Source: Cedecea sp000277545
GTDB lineage: Bacteria > Pseudomonadota > Gammaproteobacteria > Enterobacterales > Enterobacteriaceae
Length of the DNA stretch: 64,000 bases
Direction: 5' to 3' (one strand)
Assembly (NCBI GenBank): GCA_050847315.1
Contig: CP193791.1
Shown here: one piece after another, positions 32,896 to 41,068 of the stretch
Numbering within the stretch: the stretch's first letter is position 1
Layout: each line of letters opens with the position of its first letter
Notes under the pieces: model-generated
What the model was told of the DNA's origin: nothing
The model's input: the letters and a program-made list of their open reading frames with translations, nothing else
Database searches by the model: none
Translations under genes and position numbers: made by a program

Positions 32896-33975
32896 ATGAC
32901 CAGCACCGCTATCCGCGTGGTTACCGGCCCCGCGAATTACTATTCACACCCCGGCAGCCTTGCTCGTCTGACTGAGTTTTACAGCGAAGATCAGCTGAAT
33001 AACGCAGTCTGGATCTACGGCGAACGCGCGTTTGCGGCGGCCCGGCCTTTCCTGCCGGCGGCGTTTTCGCTGCCCGGTGCGAAGCATATTCAGTTTGGTG
33101 GGCACTGCAGCGAAAGCGACGTGCAGAGGCTGGTGGCGGAGTCTGGTGAACGTCAGGTGGTGATCGGCCTCGGCGGTGGAGCGCTGCTGGATACGGTCAA
33201 AGTGGTTGCTCGTCGGCTGAATGCGCCAGTGGTGGCGATCCCGACCATCGCGGCAACCTGTGCGGCCTGGACGCCGCTGTCCGTGTGGTATAACGACGCC
33301 GGCCAGGCGCTGCGCTTCGAGATTTTCAACGATGCTAACCATCTGGTGCTGGTGGAGCCGGAAATTATCCTGCGTGCGCCGCAGGAATATCTGCTGGCCG
33401 GCGTCGGTGACACGCTGGCGAAGTGGTACGAAGCGGTGGTGCTTAGCCCGCAGCCGGGAAATCTGCCGCTGACCGTGCGCCTAGGCATTGGTGCGGCGCT
33501 GGCGATCCGCGATGTTTTGCTGGAGCGCAGCGAACAAGCGCTGGAAGATCAGCGCCAGGGCAAGTTAAGTCAGGCGTTTCTGGACGTGGTCGAGGCGATT
33601 ATTGCCGGGGGCGGGATGGTGGGTGGCCTGGGCGAACGTTACACCCGCGTTGCCGCCGCGCATGCCGTCCATAACGGCCTGACGACGCTGCCGCAAACCG
33701 ACCGCTTCCTGCACGGCACGAAAGTGGCCTACGGGATTCTGGTACAGAGCGCACTGCTGGGGCAGGACGATGTTCTGGCGCAGCTGACGCAGGCCTATAA
33801 GCGTTTCAATCTGCCAACAAAACTGGCGCAGTTGGATGTGGATATCCATAATCGTGCCGACCTGGATAAGGTGATTGCCCGTACTTTACAGGCCGGGGAG
33901 TCGATTCATGCGCTGCCGGTGGCGCTGTCGCCGGAGAGTTTGCTGGCGGCGCTGGAGAAGGTTGAGGCGTTGTAA
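32896..33975 (+). CDS. hcxA: Hydroxycarboxylate dehydrogenase A (YbdH)
   Basis: A 359-residue member of the iron-containing alcohol dehydrogenase/glycerol dehydrogenase fold, matching E. coli YbdH (HcxA), which reduces 2-oxo acids such as 2-oxobutyrate and 2-oxoglutarate with NADPH. The dinucleotide loop is VIGLGGGALLDTVK; PTIAATCAAWTPLSVWYN and AAAHAVHNGLTTLP (metal ligands) follow. The ATG at 32896 has AAGGA 9 bases upstream; an earlier in-frame ATG lies before the MetJ boxes and is rejected. With YbdL nearby, reduction of 4-methylthio-2-oxobutyrate is a possible role, inferred. Confidence 0.92.
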   Translation: MTSTAIRVVTGPANYYSHPGSLARLTEFYSEDQLNNAVWIYGERAFAAARPFLPAAFSLPGAKHIQFGGHCSESDVQRLVAESGERQVVIGLGGGALLDTVKVVARRLNAPVVAIPTIAATCAAWTPLSVWYNDAGQALRFEIFNDANHLVLVEPEIILRAPQEYLLAGVGDTLAKWYEAVVLSPQPGNLPLTVRLGIGAALAIRDVLLERSEQALEDQRQGKLSQAFLDVVEAIIAGGGMVGGLGERYTRVAAAHAVHNGLTTLPQTDRFLHGTKVAYGILVQSALLGQDDVLAQLTQAYKRFNLPTKLAQLDVDIHNRADLDKVIARTLQAGESIHALPVALSPESLLAALEKVEAL

Positions 33976-33995
33976 AGATTTGCCCCTCACCCTAA

Positions 33996-34073
33996 CCCTC
34001 TCCCCACAGGGGAGAGGGGAAAAACCAGAAGCGACGTCGTGGTTGAGGACAACGTTAGTCGTAAAGCGAGGCA
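33996..34073. repeat. Palindromic intergenic repeat, copy 2
   Basis: Perfect 10-bp stem CCCTCTCCCC-aca-GGGGAGAGGG (33996-34018), then AGAAGCGACG, AACGTT and AAAGCGAGGCA in the same order as at 8401-8480. Confidence 0.75.
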
Positions 34074-34090
34074 CGGTTCCGGCTTAAATC

Positions 34091-34335
34091 GCCTCCGTTT
34101 TCTCTCCGACTGGCCAGCCTCCGGCCGTCGGGAACGGCCGGAGGCTGAGAGCGTCGGGAACGCATCTCAGCCGACCCAGGACTGGGAGATAAAACGGAGG
34201 TCTGCCGCTTCAGCGGTCGATTTATTTCGCCGGGAGTCCGGGTTCTCAGGGGAGTGACGGTGACTCCCCTGAGACGTTCACCGACGCGGTGGCAAAATAT
34301 AAAACTTTACTTAAGGTGAACGGGACTTTAGCCAT
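34091..34335. repeat. Fold-back element, copy B
   Basis: Bases 34138-34282 match copy A (27634-27778) at 142 of 145 positions, including the hairpin TCTCAGGGGAGT...ACTCCCCTGAGA (34244-34274). The left arm differs from copy A: CCTCCGTTTTCTCTCC near 34092 can pair with GGGAGATAAAACGGAGG at about 34184-34200. The right end has AAGGTGAACGGGA, like the copy A terminus. Confidence 0.75.
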
Positions 34336-34358
34336 GTTTGCATAGAAACGGCCAGCGC

Positions 34359-35498
34359 TTAAGGCGCTGAAGTTAACTCCCGCACCAAACTAAACGCCTG
34401 CTTCATATGCTCCTCGCTGACGATAAACGCCCTTAGCTGCTGTGCAGCGTCCATCCCTTTGGCAATCAGCCCTTGCGGGCTGGCGCTAATCTGCCAGACC
34501 AGGTCGCGGCGGTGGGTTTCTCCGGCCAGGTGCAGCGGCATCTCCGGCGTTTTCACCTTGACCAGCATCGCCGGAAGGGAAAGCGCGTCGCTCGCCCCAA
34601 GCAGGTTTTTCGCCAGCGTCATGGCACTGAGCTGAATCGGCTGCAGGAACGGCAGCACTTTGCCATCGATTTCTGCGCAGTCGCCGAGGGCGTAAATATC
34701 CGGATCGGATGTTTGCAGCTGGCTGTTCACCTTGACGCCCCGGTTCACCTCAAGCCCTGCATGCTGGGCCAGCCCAACGTTCGGGCGCAGGCCGATGGCG
34801 GACACTACCGCATCAACTTGCAGCTCACGTCCGTTGTTAAGCGTGGCGCACAGCCCTGACTCCGCCTGGCTCACCGCTTCCAGACGCTGGTTGAACAGCA
34901 GCTCGACGCCCATCTGGTTCAGGCGGGATTGCAGTCGGCCGCTAACCTCTGCCGGAAGCAGCGACGCCATCAGGTGGCTGGCGTTATCCACCAGCACAAC
35001 CTCTTTGCCCGCACGGCAGAAGTCCATCGCCAGCTCGCTGCCGATCATCCCGCCGCCGAGGATCATCACCCGCCGGGCGTCGCGCAGCCGGGCTTCACAG
35101 GCCTGATACTCCTGCTGGCTGTTGAGCGTCGTCATCAGCTCTTTGCCGGCAACGGGCGGCAGCAGGGCGGAAGAGCCGGTCGCCAGCACCAGCTTGTCGT
35201 ACTGCCATTGCCGCTCGCCGCAGTTGACCAGTTTGTTTTTGGGGTCGAGGCTGCTGACCCAGCTATTGGCGTGCAGCGTCAGGTTGAACTGCTCCGCAAA
35301 CGCGCCAGCCTGCTGGCGGGTCATCGCTTCTGCCCGCTGGTTTAAGCTGATGACGTGGCTCAGGTCCGGTTTGTTGTACTCGTCGGCGCTGTCGGCGGCA
35401 ATCAGCCGGATGGGCACCTCTGCGCTGTGTTTGCGGATATTTTTCACCAACTGGCGGGCGGCAAAGCCCGAGCCGACTATCACAATGCCGTTGTTCAT
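34359..35498 (-). CDS. norW: Nitric oxide reductase FlRd-NAD+ reductase NorW
   Basis: A 379-residue FAD-dependent reductase that passes electrons from NADH to flavorubredoxin NorV. FAD loop IVIVGSGFAARQLVKNI lies at the N-terminus, the NAD loop is VMILGGGMIGSELAMDF (about 150) and the FAD site DIYALGDCAEIDG near 280. The start MNNGIVIV overlaps the norV stop (ATGA). Length matches E. coli NorW (377). Confidence 0.97.
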   Translation of the reverse strand: MNNGIVIVGSGFAARQLVKNIRKHSAEVPIRLIAADSADEYNKPDLSHVISLNQRAEAMTRQQAGAFAEQFNLTLHANSWVSSLDPKNKLVNCGERQWQYDKLVLATGSSALLPPVAGKELMTTLNSQQEYQACEARLRDARRVMILGGGMIGSELAMDFCRAGKEVVLVDNASHLMASLLPAEVSGRLQSRLNQMGVELLFNQRLEAVSQAESGLCATLNNGRELQVDAVVSAIGLRPNVGLAQHAGLEVNRGVKVNSQLQTSDPDIYALGDCAEIDGKVLPFLQPIQLSAMTLAKNLLGASDALSLPAMLVKVKTPEMPLHLAGETHRRDLVWQISASPQGLIAKGMDAAQQLRAFIVSEEHMKQAFSLVRELTSAP

Positions 35499-36946
35499 TT
35501 GGCCTCCGTTGCCAGTTCGTCGAAGACGTCTTTGCCCAGCGAACATTCAGGGCACAAGAAACTGTCAGGCACTTCGCTCCATGGCGTGCCTGGCTCAACG
35601 GCCTGCATCGGTTCGCCCTGGGCTGGATCGTAAATCCACTGGCAAACGCTGCACTGCATGCGGGGGCCGAGGTCGGCGCCGGTGGATTCTGCTTTTGCTT
35701 CTTCGGCTAGCGGAGCGACGGTGATTGAAGCCTGAGCCACCGGCAGCGGGGAGAGCGCCCACTGGCGGGCGATTTCGCGACCGTGTTCGCGGCAAAGTTC
35801 CAGGGCGTTGCCGTCCGGACGCCATTTCGCCTTCAGGCTGAGGGACATTTCAAACCCGGCGTCCTGCAGGCGGGTGGAAAGGCGATCGACCGCGCCGCCG
35901 CTCCAGCCGTGGGAGCCGAAGGCGCTGGCGCGTTTGTTGCGGAAGCGCAGCCCGGTTATCTCTTCCACCAGCCCGGCGATTTTCGGCATCATCACGTTGT
36001 TCATAGTGGAGGTGCCGACCAGCACGCCTTTGGAGCGGAACACGTTGGTCAGAATTTCGTTTTTATCGCTGCGCGCCACGTTGAAGATTTTCACCGCCAC
36101 GCGCGGGTCAACTTCGTGAATGCCCTGGGCAATGGCGTCCGCCATCATGCGGGTGTTGTTCGACATGGTGTCGTAGAACAGCGTGATGCGGTCTTCCTGG
36201 TAATCGGCGGCCCATTTCAGGTACAGCTCAACGATTTGCGTCGGGTTGTCGCGCCACACCACGCCGTGGGAAGTGGCAATCATCTCCACCGGCAGGTTGA
36301 AGCCGAGGATTTCGGTAATTTTTGGCGTTACCAGGCGGCTGAATGGCGTCAGGATGTTGGCGTAGTAGCGCTGGCACTGTTCGAACAGCTCGGTCTGATC
36401 CACTTCGTCGTTAAACAGATGCTCGTCGCAGTAATGCTGGCCGAAGGCGTCGTTGCTGAACAGCACCGCGTCGCCGGTCAGATAGGTCATCATGCTGTCC
36501 GGCCAGTGCAGCATTGGCGTTTCAACGAAGATCAGCTGTTTGCCATTGCCGATGTCCAGGCTGTCGCCGGTTTTCACCACCTTAAAGTTCCACTCCGGGT
36601 GATGGTGGTGACCATTAATGGAGTCGATGCCGTTGGCGGTGCAGTAGATTGGCGTGTGCGGGATGCGTGACATCAGCTCGGTCAGCGCCCCCGCGTGGTC
36701 TTCTTCCGCGTGGTTGATAATGATGTAGTCGAGCGTGTTAAGGTCGATTTCACGCTCAAGGTTATGCACAAACTCGCGGCTGAACTTGTGGTCCACAGTG
36801 TCGATCAGGACAGTTTTCTCTTCGCGAATGAGGTAGCTGTTGTAGCTGCTGCCGCGTAGCGTTTTATATTCCGTGCCGTGAAAATCACGCACTTCCCAGT
36901 CACGTTGCCCAACCCACTGAATGTTGTTTTTAACCTGAATAGCCAT
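35495..36946 (-). CDS. norV: Anaerobic nitric oxide reductase flavorubredoxin NorV
   Basis: A 483-residue cytosolic enzyme reducing nitric oxide to nitrous oxide without oxygen. Domains: beta-lactamase-like diiron domain (HAEEDHAGAL, HLF and the later HGVVW ligands), flavodoxin domain from about 255 (TLFYDTMSNNTRMMADAI) and a C-terminal rubredoxin with two Cys pairs (MQCSVCQWIYDP and FLCPECSLG). Start MAIQVKNNI has GAGG 6 bases upstream. It is driven by a sigma-54 promoter and NorR enhancers upstream. Confidence 0.98.
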   Translation of the reverse strand: MAIQVKNNIQWVGQRDWEVRDFHGTEYKTLRGSSYNSYLIREEKTVLIDTVDHKFSREFVHNLEREIDLNTLDYIIINHAEEDHAGALTELMSRIPHTPIYCTANGIDSINGHHHHPEWNFKVVKTGDSLDIGNGKQLIFVETPMLHWPDSMMTYLTGDAVLFSNDAFGQHYCDEHLFNDEVDQTELFEQCQRYYANILTPFSRLVTPKITEILGFNLPVEMIATSHGVVWRDNPTQIVELYLKWAADYQEDRITLFYDTMSNNTRMMADAIAQGIHEVDPRVAVKIFNVARSDKNEILTNVFRSKGVLVGTSTMNNVMMPKIAGLVEEITGLRFRNKRASAFGSHGWSGGAVDRLSTRLQDAGFEMSLSLKAKWRPDGNALELCREHGREIARQWALSPLPVAQASITVAPLAEEAKAESTGADLGPRMQCSVCQWIYDPAQGEPMQAVEPGTPWSEVPDSFLCPECSLGKDVFDELATEAK

Positions 36947-36996
36947 TGAGAACCTCATTGATGTCATAGCGTTAAGTACTTCAATGACGGTGTTAT

Positions 36997-37012
36997 TGCG
37001 AGTATCGTGCCA
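36997..37012 (-). promoter_or_regulatory. Sigma-54 promoter of norVW
   Basis: On the minus strand TGGCAC-GATAC-TCGCA gives GG-N10-GC, the -24/-12 element, 51 bases before the norV start. Confidence 0.85.
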
Positions 37013-37068
37013 GTTTTATAATTTATTGATTTTTTAATTATTTGTTGTTTTCTGTGTTCTTTTTTATT

Positions 37069-37124
37069 GTCATAATGACATTTTTGTTTTTGGTCATAAT
37101 GACTCTGATGTTTGTCATTTTGAC
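37069..37124. promoter_or_regulatory. Three NorR enhancer sites
   Basis: GTCATAATGAC (37069-37079), GTCATAATGAC (37093-37103) and GTCATTTTGAC (37114-37124) each fit the NorR consensus GT-N7-AC. E. coli also has three such sites, all needed for activation of norVW. Confidence 0.92.
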
Positions 37125-37168
37125 TACTCAGGCGTAAGCTGAACGCCTCGCGTTCCAGGAGCCTCCCT

Positions 37169-38710
37169 ATGAGCCTGTCGATGTCTTCTCTCGCCGCCAT
37201 TGCAATCGAACTGCAGAGCGGCATCAGCCATTCCGATCGCTTTACCCGCGTTATCCGAACCCTGAGAAAGCTGCTCGGCGGTGATGCCACGGCGCTGCTG
37301 CGCTACGAGTCGCGGCATTTTTACCCGCTGGCGATAGACGGCCTTGCCCTCGATGTGCTGGGGCGGCGCTTTGCCGTGGACGCTCATCCGCGACTGGAGG
37401 CCATTGCCCGCGCGGGTGACGTGGTGCGTTTCCCGGCCGACAGCGAGCTGCCCGACCCGTATGACGGCCTGATTCCAGACCATGAAGAACTCAAAGTTCA
37501 CGCCTGCCTGGGGCTGCCGCTGTTTGCCGACCAGACGCTCATCGGGGCGCTGACCGTGGACGGCATGGATCCTTATCAGTTCGACAGCTTCAGCGATGAG
37601 GAGCTCAGGCTGATTGGCGTACTGGCGTCCGGGGCGCTGAACAATGCTTTGCTGCTGGAACAGCTTGAAAAACAAACGCCGGAAGGCACGGTGCAGCCCG
37701 CTATTGCGCGGGAGGCCGCCGGGGAGATGATTGGCCGCTCGCCGGGCATCATCCAGCTGAAAAAAGAGATTGATATCGTTGCCAGTTCCGATCTGAACGT
37801 GCTGATCACCGGCGAGACTGGCGTGGGGAAAGAGCTGGTGGCGCGGGCGATTCACGCCGGATCGGCCAGGGTGGCAAATCCGCTGGTTTACCTTAACTGC
37901 GCCGCGCTACCGGAAAGCGTGGCGGAAAGTGAGCTGTTCGGCCATGTGAAGGGCGCTTTTACCGGGGCGATTCATCACCGTACCGGCAAGTTTGAAATGG
38001 CGGATAACGGCACACTGTTTCTCGATGAAATCGGTGAATTACCGCTGGCGCTGCAGGCCAAGCTGCTGCGCGTGTTGCAGTACGGTGATATTCAGCGGGT
38101 AGGGGACGATCGCAGCCAGCGCGTGGATGTTCGGGTATTGGCCGCGACTAACCGCGATCTGCGCCAGCAGGTACTGGCCGGCGAGTTTCGCGCCGACCTG
38201 TTTCACCGCCTGAGCGTTTTTCCGCTGCACATTCCACCGTTGCGCGAGCGGGGAGAGGACATTGCGCTGCTGGCCGGTTTTTTCTGCGAGCAAAGCCGCG
38301 TGAAGATGGGGCTGAAGCAGGTTGGGCTGAGTGAATCGGCTCGGATGCTTCTGGCGCAGTATGGCTGGCCGGGAAATATCCGCGAGCTGGAACACGCCAT
38401 TTATCGCGCGATTGTGCTGGCCCGCGCCGGTTACCCACAGGGCGAGCTTGTGCTTCAGCCTCAACATTTCCAGCTTGCTGGCCAGTTGGATGTGGTAGCC
38501 CACGAGCCAGAAACGCCACCTGTAGAAACCCCTTTTGCCAGCCTGCGAGAAGCGACCGATGCGTTTCAGCGCGGCCAGGTTAGGGAAGCGCTTGCCCGTA
38601 ACGGCAATAACTGGGCGGCCAGCGCCCGGCAGCTCGGCGTCGATGTGGCCAACCTCCACCGGCTGGCGAAGCGGCTGGGAGTGAAATCACCCCAAGGGAG
38701 TACCTCTTAA
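37169..38710 (+). CDS. norR: Nitric oxide-sensing sigma-54 activator NorR
   Basis: A 513-residue activator of norVW. N-terminal GAF domain (about 20-170) binds a mononuclear iron that reacts with nitric oxide; the AAA+ domain (about 195-425) has Walker A GETGVGKE, the sigma-54-contacting ESELFGHVKGAFTGA loop and Walker B GTLFLDEIGE; the C-terminal Fis-type HTH is ARQLGVDVANLHRLAKRLG. AGGAG lies 8 bases before the ATG. Divergent from norVW, with shared enhancers. Confidence 0.97.
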   Translation: MSLSMSSLAAIAIELQSGISHSDRFTRVIRTLRKLLGGDATALLRYESRHFYPLAIDGLALDVLGRRFAVDAHPRLEAIARAGDVVRFPADSELPDPYDGLIPDHEELKVHACLGLPLFADQTLIGALTVDGMDPYQFDSFSDEELRLIGVLASGALNNALLLEQLEKQTPEGTVQPAIAREAAGEMIGRSPGIIQLKKEIDIVASSDLNVLITGETGVGKELVARAIHAGSARVANPLVYLNCAALPESVAESELFGHVKGAFTGAIHHRTGKFEMADNGTLFLDEIGELPLALQAKLLRVLQYGDIQRVGDDRSQRVDVRVLAATNRDLRQQVLAGEFRADLFHRLSVFPLHIPPLRERGEDIALLAGFFCEQSRVKMGLKQVGLSESARMLLAQYGWPGNIRELEHAIYRAIVLARAGYPQGELVLQPQHFQLAGQLDVVAHEPETPPVETPFASLREATDAFQRGQVREALARNGNNWAASARQLGVDVANLHRLAKRLGVKSPQGSTS

Positions 38711-38805
38711 CTTCAACCGCAGATAAATTCATCATACAAACTCGTTGTTTAGCGGCGAAGCGGCGCGGATAATCGCTGTGTATTTTTATATATAACGAGG
38801 ATGCT

Positions 38806-39738
38806 ATGGCTTTGACTTCAGCACGCAGCGCGGGCGCCCTGGCGCTTTGCTCACTTCTTTTCAGCGCTTCGGCGCTGGCTTCTGCCGATATTCGCGTCAC
38901 CTATGCAGGTTCGATGGGCAAGGTCATGGACCAGTCCCTCGGCCCGGCCTTCGCGAAAAAAAACCACGGTGATTACCAGGGGCAGGGGCAAGGCGCTTAC
39001 GGAATGGCGCGGCTGCTCGCCAGCAAGAAAATTACCGCCGATGTGTTTGTCTCCATCACCCCTGGCCCTATGCAAATCCTGAAAGATGCCGGGCTGATTG
39101 ACGATGCCGTGCCGGTGGCCAGCACCAGCATGGTTATCGCCTATAGCCCGAAAGGAAAATACGCGCCGCAGTTTGCCGCCGCGAACGGAAAAGACGCCAG
39201 CTGGCTGAAAGTGCTGGCGACGCCGGGGCTGAAGTTTGGCCGTACCGATCCGTATAACGATCCTAAAGGGCAGAATATTGTCTTTACGCTGCTGCTGGCG
39301 GAAAAATATTACCAGCAGCCGGGCGTGGCGAAGCAGGTGATGGGGGAAGTACAAAACCCTGCCCAGGTCAGCCTGGAAGGTGGCCTGCTGACGCGGCTGG
39401 AGAGCGGGCAGGTTGACGCCGCCGCCGGGTACGAAAGCGAGGTGATTTCCGCCAAACTGCCGTACATCGCGCTGCCGGATGAGATCAACCTCAGCAACCC
39501 TGATGAAGCCAAACAGTGGTACGACACCGTGAGCTTCACCATCAAGGACAGCGCCGGGAAAGAGCAGGTGCTGCATACCCAGCCGCTGGTCTATTACGCT
39601 GCCGTGCTGAAAAACGCCCCGAACGGCATGCCGCAGGGACAGAAGTTTATCGACTTTATGCGCAGCGCCGAAGGCCAGAAGCTGTTTAAAGCGAATGGCT
39701 ATGCGGCACCTAAAGGCCAGGCGATTTACGCGCAATGA
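38806..39738 (+). CDS. Periplasmic binding protein, molybdate/tungstate type
   Basis: A 310-residue type II binding protein with signal peptide (cut near ALASA, about residue 27). Mature start ADIRVTYAGSMGKVMDQSLG and GQGQGAYGMARLLASKKITADVF resemble the WtpA/ModA group that binds molybdate or tungstate; FGRTDPYNDPKGQNIVF and AAAGYESEVIS are the other ligand-site parts. It overlaps the permease gene by 4 bases. There is no ATPase gene next to the pair. Sulfate or iron are less likely ligands. Confidence 0.8.
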   Translation: MALTSARSAGALALCSLLFSASALASADIRVTYAGSMGKVMDQSLGPAFAKKNHGDYQGQGQGAYGMARLLASKKITADVFVSITPGPMQILKDAGLIDDAVPVASTSMVIAYSPKGKYAPQFAAANGKDASWLKVLATPGLKFGRTDPYNDPKGQNIVFTLLLAEKYYQQPGVAKQVMGEVQNPAQVSLEGGLLTRLESGQVDAAAGYESEVISAKLPYIALPDEINLSNPDEAKQWYDTVSFTIKDSAGKEQVLHTQPLVYYAAVLKNAPNGMPQGQKFIDFMRSAEGQKLFKANGYAAPKGQAIYAQ

Positions 39739-40493
39739 TGCGTAGCCCGGCAATGTGGCTGTCGCTCCCGGCACTGCTTCTGCTGGCGATTCCGTTTGCG
39801 ACTTTGCTGGGCGTCACGCCGTGGCACGGGTTTCATTTGGCCTGGGGAGACGGTAGCGCGATTGCCGTTTCCCTTGGGCTGGGCGGCCTGGCGCTGATGA
39901 TTGTTGTCGCGCTGGGGCTGCCGGTGGCATGGTGGCTGGCCTGGGCCAAAGGCCGGCGTCGACTGCTGGTTGAGGTACTGGTGTTGCTTCCCCTGCTTAC
40001 GCCGCCGCTGGCGATGGGGATTTTGCTGATTTCCGCCTGGGGGCCGTATAGCCTGGCGGGGGAGTGGCTGTCCCGCTTCGGGCTGACGCTGGTGAATAAC
40101 CCCGGGGCTTTCGTGCTGGCTCAGGTTTACGGCGCGCTGCCTTACTTTATTACCGCCGCCCGTTCCGCGTTTGCCGCGGTGCCGAAAGAGATCCTTGAAG
40201 CCGGGCGCACGCTCGGGGCCTCGCCCTGGCAGCGCTTCCTGCGCCTTGCTTTGCCTATATCCGCGCCGGGACTTGCGTCGGCGCTTGCCGTGGCCTGGGT
40301 TCGGGCCATCGGTGAATTTGGCATCGTGATGATTTTTGCCTATTTCCCTCAGGGGATCCCCGTCAAGCTGTATACCAATCTGCAAAACGACGGCGTGGAT
40401 GCGGTTTATACTTTAGTATGGCTGCTGCTGCTGTTCACTTTGCCTCTGCCGATTATCTGCTTTGCTTTTGCCCGGCGAAAAGCGGCGCATTAG
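39735..40493 (+). CDS. ABC transporter permease, molybdate type
   Basis: A 252-residue ModB/WtpB-like permease with about six membrane segments. The cytoplasmic coupling loop EAGRTLGASPWQRFLRLALP (about residues 155-175) is present. Translation starts inside the stop of the binding-protein gene (ATGATG), so the two are coupled. The next gene downstream is an unrelated regulator, so the ATPase must be supplied from elsewhere or the system is inactive. Confidence 0.82.
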   Translation: MMRSPAMWLSLPALLLLAIPFATLLGVTPWHGFHLAWGDGSAIAVSLGLGGLALMIVVALGLPVAWWLAWAKGRRRLLVEVLVLLPLLTPPLAMGILLISAWGPYSLAGEWLSRFGLTLVNNPGAFVLAQVYGALPYFITAARSAFAAVPKEILEAGRTLGASPWQRFLRLALPISAPGLASALAVAWVRAIGEFGIVMIFAYFPQGIPVKLYTNLQNDGVDAVYTLVWLLLLFTLPLPIICFAFARRKAAH

Positions 40494-40494
40494 G

Positions 40495-40538
40495 GCTGTC
40501 AGGTTGCTGTCGGGTTGATGTCGTGTCGCTGTCGTGTT
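40495..40538. repeat. Four tandem 11-bp repeats
   Basis: Units GCTGTCAGGTT, GCTGTCGGGTT, GATGTCGTGTC and GCTGTCGTGTT follow without gaps. The period is about one helical turn, and they lie about 60 bases before the XRE-2TM gene, so they look like a multi-site operator for that protein. Confidence 0.75.
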
Positions 40539-40597
40539 GAAGTGGCGCGGGCTGAGCCATAGTCAGGGCGGGTTAAATCATTTGAGGATCTCCAGCC

Positions 40598-41068
40598 ATG
40601 AGTAACAACATTAAAGCGTTGCGTTTGTCCCGCGCCTGGTCCCAGGAGCAGCTGGCCGAACTCTCTTCCCTGAGCGTCAGAACCATTCAGCGCATTGAAA
40701 ATGGTGGGCAGGCGAGCCTGGAAACCATGAGCGCGATTGCAGCGGCGTTCGATCTTAAAGTGACGGATTTGTACGACGGTAATGAGCCGGACTGCGAGCC
40801 AGAGGATGCGCTCAATACGCGCATTCTTGAAGCTAAGCGCCGCGTGGCCCGCGAGTATCGCTTCTACCGTTCGGTGCTGGTGTGGGCGATTGTGTGTACC
40901 GGGCTGGCCGTTATTAACTGGCTGACTTCGCCGGGCCACTATTGGTTCCAGTGGGCAACGCTGATTTGGGGCGCGCTGCTGGTGATGGGCGGCCTCCGCC
41001 TGTTCCTGCTGAAGGGCTGGCTGGAGAAACGCCAGCAGCAGCGCCTCCAGCAGCTGTTGCGGAAGTGA
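40598..41068 (+). CDS. XRE-type HTH regulator with 2TM membrane domain
   Basis: A 156-residue protein with an N-terminal lambda-repressor-like helix-turn-helix (residues 5-60; RLSRAWSQEQLAELSSLSVR) and a C-terminal two-helix membrane domain (VLVWAIVCTGLAVINWL and FQWATLIWGALLVMGGLRLFLL), ending in a basic coiled tail. It should therefore act as a membrane-tethered DNA-binding protein. GAGGATC precedes the ATG. Tandem repeats upstream are a likely autoregulatory site. Target genes unknown; it ends directly against the convergent phosphodiesterase gene. Confidence 0.82.
   Translation: MSNNIKALRLSRAWSQEQLAELSSLSVRTIQRIENGGQASLETMSAIAAAFDLKVTDLYDGNEPDCEPEDALNTRILEAKRRVAREYRFYRSVLVWAIVCTGLAVINWLTSPGHYWFQWATLIWGALLVMGGLRLFLLKGWLEKRQQQRLQQLLRK

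Larger units (their letters stand above)
33976..34358. other. Gene-free interval with two repeat elements
   Basis: 383 bases between hcxA and norW. It holds the palindromic repeat (33996-34073) and the second copy of the fold-back element (to about 34345). Transcripts of hcxA and norW converge here, so the hairpins may terminate both. Confidence 0.75.

Noticed and set aside
40495..40538. Iteron-type replication origin or CRISPR
   Set aside because: Only four 11-base units, without spacers, DnaA boxes or a replication gene; position before a regulator gene fits an operator better.
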